From: a virus
DNA: 28,154 nt
Virus record (IMG/VR): IMGVR_UViG_3300028608_000064
Span: 1-28,154 of that record
Strand: one strand, 5' to 3'
This document shows, in pieces, positions 15,990 through 22,241 of the stretch (positions are counted from its first letter, which is position 1; every line of letters starts with the position of its first letter). The notes under the pieces are model-generated. The model saw only the letters and a list, made by a program, of their open reading frames with translations. It was not told the DNA's origin and did not search any database. The translations under genes and the position numbers were made by a program.

Positions 15990-16010
15990 AAAAAAGCGCC
16001 CTTAGGCGCT
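15990..16010 (-). terminator. Intrinsic terminator between scaffold and coat genes
   Basis: On the minus strand AGCGCC and GGCGCT form a 6-bp stem with a 4-base loop, followed by six T's. This is the most classical rho-independent terminator in the window. It lies after the scaffold stop and 22 bases before the coat start, so coat expression needs read-through, RNA processing or a promoter I cannot see in this short gap. Confidence 0.85.
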
Positions 16011-16023
16011 GGGGGGTTTGGGG

Positions 16024-16536
16024 CTAGTGACGGTTCTTCTTGTACCGTTCCCACTCGGCGTAGCCGTCGAGTTCATTGGGCTCGGTGCTCGGGTCCTTGC
16101 CCCCGCGGGGGTCAAGCTGCGTCACAACTACGGGGTCGTTCTCTTCGTCGGCCTTCTTGCGGCCGGCCAGCTTGGCCGCCTGCTTCAGGAGGTCCTCTTC
16201 CGTCTTTGCGGTGAGGAACTCCACGAGGTCGTCGTCGAGGCCGGTCTTGCGGGCCACGCGCTCGCGGGCGAGCTGGGCCTCAAGGTCCGCGGTCTTGGTG
16301 TCGTTTGCAGCCATGATCTGCTGCACCTCTTCAGGAGTCTTGGCGTTCGCCAGCTTGTCCTGGAGTTCCTTGGCCAGGACGCGCTTCTCGGCGGCCTCCC
16401 GGCGGGTGTCCTCCAGCTCCTTGCGGACCCAGTTGAACTCCGCGGGGAACTTTTCCCACGGGTCCGGTGCCTGGCTCTGCTGCTGCTGTTCGGTGCTTGC
16501 GTTGGGCTCCTGGCCCTGGGTCTGCTGCTCAGACAT
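16024..16536 (-). CDS. Scaffolding protein
   Basis: A 170-residue, highly charged, mostly helical protein between the MuF-like gene and the coat gene, the standard place for a scaffold that guides coat assembly and leaves before DNA packaging. The N-terminus is low-complexity (EQQTQGQEPNASTEQQQQSQ). The centre is a predicted coiled coil (FNWVRKELEDTRREAAEKRV onward to ~105). The C-terminus is basic and helical (LDGYAEWERYKKNRH), as in scaffolds that contact the coat electrostatically. The start at 16536 has AGGAGG six bases upstream. A second ATG five bases upstream is out of frame. Confidence 0.9.
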   Translation of the reverse strand: MSEQQTQGQEPNASTEQQQQSQAPDPWEKFPAEFNWVRKELEDTRREAAEKRVLAKELQDKLANAKTPEEVQQIMAANDTKTADLEAQLARERVARKTGLDDDLVEFLTAKTEEDLLKQAAKLAGRKKADEENDPVVVTQLDPRGGKDPSTEPNELDGYAEWERYKKNRH

Positions 16537-16552
16537 TCATGTCCTCCTGGGA

Positions 16553-17662
16553 CTATTTGGTCTTGCGCGCCCCGTGGGGCGCTGAGGGATTTGCCTTGCG
16601 CTGGGCGTAGATCCAGCGGCGCCAGGCTTTGCGTGCTTCGAGGCCGTAATAGCCCGCGGTGACCTCCGGCCACTTCTCCTGGAAGTAGCGGTTCATCTCG
16701 GGCAGCTCCGACTGCCGCGTGAAGCGGACAATCGGGAAGCAGTGGCAGTTGATGTGGACCTTCTCGACGTCGTCGCCCACGAAGGCGGTCTTCTCGCTCT
16801 TGTAGACGAATCCACGCGAGGCGAGCATGGCGCAGAATGCGCACGGGTCGGAACTGGTGCCACGGGCGACGGCCTTGACGAGCTTGTCGTCCTGGATCGC
16901 CCGGTTGATGACCTCCCGGCCGCCTTCCATCCCGACGGCGTCCACGGTTCCGGATCCGATGGAGCCGGCTGCTGCGTGAGCAACTTCGATCTGGGTGATG
17001 GCCAGATCCGGGGTCAGATCTTCGTCTGCCCGGATGGTCTTGACGGCGTCGGTCGAGTGGTCCACTGCCTGCTTCCTGAGCAGCCTGCGGTACGCTTCCT
17101 CGACCTCCTCGTAGCTCATGGCCTCTGGCCACTCGTACTCGTCAATCTGAATCGGCCGGATGTCATCCTGGCCTTCCACATCCATGAGGTTCTGGATGAG
17201 GGGGTCCACCGGCACGTCTGCGATCCGGACTGACCGGGCGTTCTCGATTCCCTGGGCGTCCTGCGCCCTTAGGGTCTCCTCGAACCACCGGATGTCGGGG
17301 TCGTCGCTTCGCGTGCGGGTGGAGGGGAGGGATGCGACGTCAAGGGCGGCATCGCGGAAGTTCTTCCGGAGTTCGCCCAGCGTTACGTCGCCGGTGGAGC
17401 CTTCCGGCACACCCAATGTGCGCCCGGTCTCCAGGGCCCGTGCGAGCTGGTAGTAGCTAATGGCCAGCTGCCGGGACATCTTGCGGATCGCCGTGATGGC
17501 ACGGAGCGACTTCAGCAGCCACTCCGCGGCCGTGCCCGCGGCGTTCAGGGAGGAAACGGTTTCCCACTCAGCGAGTGCGAGGAACGCCGCCGCCAGGCCC
17601 AGGCGGGCCTGTGCGGCCTGGTGCAGTTCCTCTAGCGCCAGGACCTCACTTGCGGTTGCCAT
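16553..17662 (-). CDS. MuF-like minor capsid protein
   Basis: A 369-residue protein after the portal and before the scaffold, the usual place of MuF-like (Mu gpF, SPP1 gp7) head proteins, which sit inside the capsid near the portal. The C-terminal part has the family's Cys/His pattern: DPCAFCAML (C274, C277) and KVHINCHCFPIV (H303, C306, H307, C308), which may bind metal. Residues 1-80 are helical and may contact the portal. No toxin or ADP-ribosyltransferase domain is appended at the C-terminus, which ends in a basic tail (RKANPSAPHGARKTK). The ATG at 17662 lies 17 bases inside the portal gene, so translation is coupled. Confidence 0.88.
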   Translation of the reverse strand: MATASEVLALEELHQAAQARLGLAAAFLALAEWETVSSLNAAGTAAEWLLKSLRAITAIRKMSRQLAISYYQLARALETGRTLGVPEGSTGDVTLGELRKNFRDAALDVASLPSTRTRSDDPDIRWFEETLRAQDAQGIENARSVRIADVPVDPLIQNLMDVEGQDDIRPIQIDEYEWPEAMSYEEVEEAYRRLLRKQAVDHSTDAVKTIRADEDLTPDLAITQIEVAHAAAGSIGSGTVDAVGMEGGREVINRAIQDDKLVKAVARGTSSDPCAFCAMLASRGFVYKSEKTAFVGDDVEKVHINCHCFPIVRFTRQSELPEMNRYFQEKWPEVTAGYYGLEARKAWRRWIYAQRKANPSAPHGARKTK

Positions 17663-19190
17663 CTACGGGCTTCTTCTGTGCGGCGTTGGCGTTGGACTTG
17701 ATCTGGGCGCCGGCGGCCGTGGCCTGCATCATGCGCGGATCGCGTTCCATGTCGTCCTGGACCTGCTCCTCGTGGAGCGTCTCCCAGTCGTCGAGCATGC
17801 CGTTGGTCACGCCCGGGATCATGGGCCAGAGGCCCTTGCGGGGAACGTCGAGCATCTGGGCGGCCTTGCCGAGCGCGTCCATCATGACCGCGACGGTCTT
17901 GGTGGTCATATCGCGCCACCGGACCTCGCCGCCGTAGGACTGTGCGCCGTCTGCGTCGCCGGCGGCCAGGGCCGCGGTGCGGAACAGCTCCTCGTGGGAC
18001 TCGCCCAGCGAGATATGCAGGGCGTCGATCCAACGGATGAACTGCGCTTCCGCGGCGGCCCATGCCTCAGCGGACAGGTTGGCCAGGTTGGAGATGGAAG
18101 CCAGGGGAGGGAACTGGGAGATCGTGGTGAAGTTACGGGCGGCCTGCTCCTCCTGGCGGAGGTAGCCGTCCAGCGGGGTCTCGTCCAGCTGGCCGAACTT
18201 GGTCTGCGGGTCGTCCGAGACCAGCATCTGGGCCTGGGAGACCTCGATGGGGACCGGGATCGGGTCGCCGGCCTCGTCGAGGACCACGTTGCCTTCCTCA
18301 TCCCGCTTGAAGTTCGGGATCAGGCCGGCCGCGTAGCGGACCTTGAAGGCGCCGAAATCGGCGGTCACATTGGTCGAGAACGTGGCCTGGTTGATGCGGT
18401 CCTGCAGCGGGATGGCCGGCTTGACGACGCCGCGGGTGCGGCCCTCGTCGTCGATGAAGCAGGTGTACCGGATCACCGGGCACTGGCCGAGGCCGTGCTT
18501 GAACGGCTTGCCCTTGACGACGAAGCGGCCCTCGAAGGTGTAGCTCATCTCCCAGCGGTAGACGTCGTCGTAGAAGACGGCGAGACCGGGGATCTGCTCA
18601 CTGCGCGGGTAGCTCATGATCGTCAGGACGTGGCTGGGCCGGATGTCGTTGACCGGATCCCTGAAGTACGCCACGGTGTTCCTGGTGGACAGGATGTCGA
18701 AGCGGATCTTCTTCGGGTCGAGGTTGTTCACGACGACGAAGGCGTGGCCGTAGGTCAGGACCGAGCGGTAGATCACGGCCTGGCGGCCGTCCATCCGGTT
18801 CTGCTGCCACAGGGTCCACTCGGTGGTCTGCGTCTCGGAGGTCTCCTGGGCCTTGTCCTTCTTGCCCTTTTTCTCCAGCTTGCCGTGGGACCGCCGGCGG
18901 TAGTCGTCCACAAAGGACATCTGCGCCGGCAGGTTCACGAGCAGCGGTATCCAGTTGGCAATGGAGCGGTGCTGCAGGTCCCTGATCTGCGGAGTGGCGT
19001 TCCTCGGGGCGTAGGGCAGGAGCTGCTTGCCTTCGAGGTAGTCGTTGCAGAGATCGTAATCGGTACGATCATGCCGAAGCGTGAGCATCATGCTCTCGAC
19101 GAGCTTCAGATCGAACTTTCCGGCAGCGACCTGCCGGTTTGCCAGGACGTGGTCTTCCTGCCCAGTGGCAAACTCGTGCATGGTAGCCAA
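17646..19190 (-). CDS. Portal protein, SPP1 gp6-type
   Basis: A 514-residue portal subunit, which would form the dodecameric ring at the capsid vertex for DNA entry and exit. Features typical of the SPP1 gp6-type family are the N-terminal LRHDRTDYDLCNDYLEGKQL, the segment PLLVNLPAQMSFVDDYRRRS, the central WEMSYTFEGRFVVKG and IPLQDRINQATFSTNVTADF, and a helical C-terminal crown ending in a Gln/Lys-rich tail. The TTG at 19190 has AGGAG six bases upstream. An ATG three codons later (19181) is 15 bases from that site, so TTG is the better start, though the difference is only three residues. It lies between TerL and the MuF-like gene as expected. Confidence 0.93.
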   Translation of the reverse strand: MATMHEFATGQEDHVLANRQVAAGKFDLKLVESMMLTLRHDRTDYDLCNDYLEGKQLLPYAPRNATPQIRDLQHRSIANWIPLLVNLPAQMSFVDDYRRRSHGKLEKKGKKDKAQETSETQTTEWTLWQQNRMDGRQAVIYRSVLTYGHAFVVVNNLDPKKIRFDILSTRNTVAYFRDPVNDIRPSHVLTIMSYPRSEQIPGLAVFYDDVYRWEMSYTFEGRFVVKGKPFKHGLGQCPVIRYTCFIDDEGRTRGVVKPAIPLQDRINQATFSTNVTADFGAFKVRYAAGLIPNFKRDEEGNVVLDEAGDPIPVPIEVSQAQMLVSDDPQTKFGQLDETPLDGYLRQEEQAARNFTTISQFPPLASISNLANLSAEAWAAAEAQFIRWIDALHISLGESHEELFRTAALAAGDADGAQSYGGEVRWRDMTTKTVAVMMDALGKAAQMLDVPRKGLWPMIPGVTNGMLDDWETLHEEQVQDDMERDPRMMQATAAGAQIKSNANAAQKKPVDGNRK

Positions 19191-19203
19191 AGGCTTCTCC
19201 TAA

Positions 19204-20589
19204 TCAGAACTGGTAGAGCTTCCGGGTGTATTCCTTGGGAAGCGTCTTGCCGGACTCGATGAACTTCGTCAGTGCCATGTAGGCCAGGAAGCCGGCAGCG
19301 AAAGCGTCGATCTTGCGGAATGAGGTCTCCGACTCCTTGCCGAAGTACAGGCCGAAGGAGTTGGTGCGCCGCTTGGTGTTGAGGACGTGGACGCGCATGA
19401 GCTTGTCGCCGTTCTGCTGCAGCCGGCCGTCCACGATGGAGCCCACAAAGGCCTCCGTCGTCTGGGCGATGATCTGCTTGTTGGCGCGCATGTCGAAGCC
19501 GACCGTGGAGCGCGCGCTGGCGCGCACCAGCAGCTGCTCGCGGTACTGTTCGGCCCAGGCATCCACGTAGGAGTCCCAGTAGGCGACGTCGGCGAAGAAC
19601 GCCAGCACCTTGTAGGTCTGGAACGCCAGGTGGACCTCTGAATCGACCTGCGCCTCGGGCACATGCCACTCGAGCGCGGGGTCGGGGTTCTGCCAGATGG
19701 CCAGCGGGACGATGAGCTTGTCCTCGATCCGGATCGCCACCAGGGCGGTGGCGTCGTCGGTCTTGGAGCCGTCGAAGCCCAGGACGATATGGTCGCCGGG
19801 CCTGAGGTCGCGCTTGTCTCCCCAGCAGCCGGGCTTGAGGATGCCATCCCACTGACCCACGGTGATGAGGGAGTCTCCAGCCGAGACGATCTGGTTGAAC
19901 CACATCCGCCTCTTGGAGGCGACGGTCTTGGAACCATCCTGGATTTCCTGGACGATGTCCTCGACGTCGAGCCAGACCGCGTCGCCGCGGATCGTCTCCA
20001 CGATGTACGGCGCCCAGTCTTTGGTCAGCGGGGCATCCGGATGGGCCTCCAGGCTGTCGTAAAGCCAGCCGGAGTCCTCGGCCAGGCCGGCCCAGACCCT
20101 TTCCTGCTCCTCGCGGATTCGCTGGGCCACGCTATCTTCACCAGGCTCGTAGGCGTTGGTGATGCAGAGCAGCCGGCCCTTGACCTTGGTGAGGTTGTTG
20201 GTGATGACGTTCATGAACTGCGGGCCGCGCTGGCCCGGGGTCCAGTGGTGCGTCTCGTTGGCGATGCAGAAGGTGACGCGGCCACCTTCCGCGGAGCGGA
20301 AGTTCGCACTCATGGTGCGGAGCTTCTGCTTGCCGCCGTTCGCGTAGATGATCTCCTTCTGGACATCCATGTTGAAGGCGATGCGGGTCCGCGTGGGAAT
20401 GAGGCCGGGGAACACGTCGCGGGTGTTCTCGGTCTGGGATTCCGATACCGCTGTGACCTGCACGTAAGCGTCGGGGTGCGGCTTGCCGACGGGCTCGCCA
20501 TCCTCTCCCCAGTGGGAGAACTGGCTGGGCCCGATCAGTTCGACAATGCTCAGCACGGCGGCCAGGGGGTCCTTACCCCTGGCTACCAC
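19204..20589 (-). CDS. Terminase large subunit, main part (ATPase remainder plus nuclease)
   Basis: A 461-residue segment with most of the packaging motor. Just after the start is GKDPLAAVLSIVEL, the second half of a Walker A motif. A Walker B-like FCIANETHHW follows (N111-E112, Asn at the usual Asp position), then the coupling segment CITNAYEPGEDS, then an RNase H-like nuclease domain from VLGFDGSKTDDATALVA (D273, D278/D279) to KIDAFAAGFLAYMAL (D428). The first ~105 residues of the enzyme are in a different frame at 20583-20900. The GTG at 20589 overlaps the upstream TAG as GTGGTAG, so reinitiation is possible. See the finding on the 8-base insertion. Alone this segment lacks the start of the P-loop. 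Confidence 0.9.
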   Translation of the reverse strand: MVARGKDPLAAVLSIVELIGPSQFSHWGEDGEPVGKPHPDAYVQVTAVSESQTENTRDVFPGLIPTRTRIAFNMDVQKEIIYANGGKQKLRTMSANFRSAEGGRVTFCIANETHHWTPGQRGPQFMNVITNNLTKVKGRLLCITNAYEPGEDSVAQRIREEQERVWAGLAEDSGWLYDSLEAHPDAPLTKDWAPYIVETIRGDAVWLDVEDIVQEIQDGSKTVASKRRMWFNQIVSAGDSLITVGQWDGILKPGCWGDKRDLRPGDHIVLGFDGSKTDDATALVAIRIEDKLIVPLAIWQNPDPALEWHVPEAQVDSEVHLAFQTYKVLAFFADVAYWDSYVDAWAEQYREQLLVRASARSTVGFDMRANKQIIAQTTEAFVGSIVDGRLQQNGDKLMRVHVLNTKRRTNSFGLYFGKESETSFRKIDAFAAGFLAYMALTKFIESGKTLPKEYTRKLYQF

Positions 20590-20900
20590 CCCTTCATGCG
20601 CTGGAGGACGGCCTTGCGGTATCGGAACTTGCCTCGGTGGTCGATGGCGTAGAACCAGAGAATGAACCGCGCCTGTTCAGGCGTTGCCATCCACGGCCGG
20701 CCGTCGGAGAAGGTCAGCCATTCGGCGACCCAGCCAAGGATTTCCCAGCCGAGCGTGTGCTCGGGGAGAAGCCAATGGCCGTTCTCGTCCTTCTGCCACG
20801 TCGGGCCGATAAAGCTCGGGGGAAACAGCTCTCGCGCTGCTTCAGCTGACGGGGTAATGAGCGCCAGCTCTTCCTGCGTAATTGAAGGGATTGTGATCAC
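20583..20900 (-). CDS. Terminase large subunit, N-terminal fragment in another frame
   Basis: A 105-residue ORF that matches the N-terminal domain of actinophage-type large terminases: the WEILGWVAEWLTF helix, WMATPEQARFILWFYAID, and then FRYRKAVLQRMKGW followed by TAG. In these enzymes KGW is normally followed at once by GK[S/D]P to complete Walker A, and GKDP occurs here eight bases downstream in the -1 frame. The start is GTG at 20900, the only plausible start in frame, because a TGA lies six codons upstream. That GTG is at the edge of CCCCC-AA-GGGGG, which could form a small hairpin over the start region. The gene follows the small subunit after 62 non-coding bases in which I see no promoter. 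Confidence 0.85.
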   Translation of the reverse strand: MITIPSITQEELALITPSAEAARELFPPSFIGPTWQKDENGHWLLPEHTLGWEILGWVAEWLTFSDGRPWMATPEQARFILWFYAIDHRGKFRYRKAVLQRMKGW

Positions 20901-20962
20901 CCCCTTGGGGGCATTTCATTGAAGCGTTGGGCACCTGGCCCCACCCTTTCGACCGGGCAGGG

Positions 20963-21394
20963 TTAGGTCTCCTGGACCCCCAGCTGCTTCCGGTAGTTGC
21001 TAATGGCCGTCACGGATGCGGGAGTCTCAAGCTCCTTGGGATCTTCGAGTTCGATCCGCATTCGCCGGCGCTCGCCTTCGGTCACTCCGAGGGCGGTCAT
21101 GCCCTGCAGGATGGTGGCGAGCATCATCGCTGAGGGGCGTTTGTAGTATTCGGTGAGGGCGTCGCAGAGGATGCGCGCCGTCTCATAGTCCGAGAGTTCG
21201 TAGTAGTCACGCATCCCGGAGCGGGAGAGCGACTTGTACCACTGCTTGGCCCGCGGGGCCCAGTTGGGATCTGCCGGCGGGACTCGGAAGGAGACGCGCT
21301 CGCCCTTGCTGAGCGGGACGCCGCCCTCGTTCTCGGGCTTGTTGCGCCGCGTGCGCTCCTCGGAACGCTTCGGCATGGGGCCGTGCTGTCCCAT
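20963..21394 (-). CDS. Terminase small subunit (predicted)
   Basis: A 143-residue basic helical protein directly before the large terminase. It has a basic N-terminus (MPKRSEERTRRNKPEN) and a central region PNWAPRAKQWYKSLSRSG, then YYELSDYETARILCDALTEY, the pattern seen in small terminase subunits of actinophages: a Trp/Tyr helix followed by a helix listing the D-x-E-x-A-R core. It would recognise the packaging site and recruit the large subunit. Start ATG at 21394 has AAAGGA eight bases upstream. The internal ATG at residue 7 lacks a ribosome site. The HNH gene ends two bases upstream. Confidence 0.82.
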   Translation of the reverse strand: MGQHGPMPKRSEERTRRNKPENEGGVPLSKGERVSFRVPPADPNWAPRAKQWYKSLSRSGMRDYYELSDYETARILCDALTEYYKRPSAMMLATILQGMTALGVTEGERRRMRIELEDPKELETPASVTAISNYRKQLGVQET

Positions 21395-21396
21395 GG

Positions 21397-21744
21397 TCAG
21401 AATCCTTTGTATTTGGTCGGTCGGGGCGGGCCCTTGATGATGCCGGGCTGCGGCTCCTCGGGGAGCCGGCCCAGGGCCTTCAGGGCCTTGCGGGCCTCAT
21501 GGGCCTGCTTGCTGGTGCGCCTCAGGTGATGGTCGGAGCACAGCGAGCGGAGATTCCGGAGGCTATGGTCTTCCCGGTCGTTGATGTGGTCGCAGTCGGT
21601 GGCCGGCTCGGGGCATCGCTGCCCGTTTTCGATCCAGGTGCAGCGGTGGCCGTCCCGCTTGAAACAGGCCTGCCGGAGCCGCTCCCAATCCACGGGGAGC
21701 GACGCCTTGCGGGTGGAGCCGGCCCAGGGGTTAGGCCGCGGCAT
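21397..21744 (-). CDS. HNH endonuclease
   Basis: A 115-residue nuclease of the HNH fold. It has zinc-ligand cysteines C35 (HRCTW), C44 (QRCPE) and C69 (SLCSDHH), the core DCDHIND (H53), N64 in LRNLRSLC, and H72/H73. Phage HNH genes next to the terminase often support packaging cleavage together with the large subunit (known for HK97-type phages). A homing function is possible but less likely given its fixed position. The ATG at 21744 overlaps the redoxin gene by 14 bases. A weak AAGG abuts the start, so coupled translation is likely. The C-terminal 35 residues are basic and Pro-rich. Confidence 0.9.
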   Translation of the reverse strand: MPRPNPWAGSTRKASLPVDWERLRQACFKRDGHRCTWIENGQRCPEPATDCDHINDREDHSLRNLRSLCSDHHLRRTSKQAHEARKALKALGRLPEEPQPGIIKGPPRPTKYKGF

Positions 21745-21970
21745 CCTTGGGCTTCAGTTCCTTGATCAGGTCGGGCCGGAAGCCGGCCCACCGGCGGCCG
21801 TAATTGCCGATGACAACGATGGGTGCCTGCATGAGGCCCTCGGCCTTGAACTTCTCCACCAGCTCGTCCGTCAGGCTTACCGCCTCATAGACAATCCCCT
21901 CGCGGTCCATGAGCTTCATTGTCATGTCGCACTGCGAGCAGGGCTTCTTTGTGTAGACGGTTACCTTCAA
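21731..21970 (-). CDS. NrdH-type glutaredoxin-like protein
   Basis: A 79-residue thioredoxin-fold protein with the redox motif C11-S-Q-C14 (KKPCSQCDMT), a cis-Pro element (LMQAPIVVI, residues ~47-55) and the GRRWAGFRPDLI segment near the C-terminus, all features of NrdH redoxins, which deliver electrons to class Ib ribonucleotide reductase. No reductase genes are in the window, so it would serve the host enzyme. It is the only nucleotide-metabolism gene here. The start is TTG at 21970 with AGGAG four bases upstream. It is flanked closely by the Ig-like gene and overlaps the HNH gene, so it lies in one operon with the terminase. Confidence 0.92.
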   Translation of the reverse strand: MKVTVYTKKPCSQCDMTMKLMDREGIVYEAVSLTDELVEKFKAEGLMQAPIVVIGNYGRRWAGFRPDLIKELKPKDAAA

Positions 21971-21977
21971 GACTCTC

Positions 21978-22241
21978 CTAAGTGACGTAGAAATAGCCGC
22001 AGTCGATCACCGGGATCTCCTGGGCTGTGGTGACGCGCGCGAAGATCCGGTACGTCCCGCGGGCCAGGCCTGAGACCATGACTCCGGTGTTGCCTGCGAC
22101 GGTGGCGGCCGGCGTGAAAGTGACCGGCCGCTCTCCGTCCGGGACGACGGCGAACTCGAGCCCTGTGGTGACTACGAGCCCGTCGCGTGTGACTTTGACG
22201 GGCTGGAACTCGACGCTTTCGCGTGGGTAGGCGTTAGCCAA
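21978..22241 (-). CDS. Small Ig-like structural protein
   Basis: An 87-residue beta-rich protein (FQPVKVTRDGLVVTTGLEFA, then VPDGERPVTFTPA, then YRIFARVTTAQEIPVIDCGY) with the strand pattern of a single Ig-like or head-fibre-type domain. A longer ORF opening from 22376 lies over the upstream gene and has a Pro/Arg composition typical of a wrong frame. The TTG at 22241 has GGGAGGG five bases upstream and overlaps the upstream stop by 8 bases (CTTGGCTAA), the same arrangement as at the tape measure start. Placement after the repeat protein suggests a virion accessory protein. I do not recognise a specific family. Confidence 0.75.
   Translation of the reverse strand: MANAYPRESVEFQPVKVTRDGLVVTTGLEFAVVPDGERPVTFTPAATVAGNTGVMVSGLARGTYRIFARVTTAQEIPVIDCGYFYVT

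Noticed and set aside
16568-16584. Palindrome GCGCCCC/GGGGCGC at the end of the MuF-like gene
   Set aside because: It has a very short loop, no T-run on either strand and lies in coding sequence, so it is not supported as a terminator.
17460-19262. Plus-strand ORF of 600 codons opposite the portal
   Set aside because: Shadow of the portal gene with no domain-like segments.
20901-20962. Cos site or promoter in the gap between the terminase subunits
   Set aside because: The 62-base gap shows no clear promoter pair or overhang signature. A cos site cannot be recognised from one sequence.
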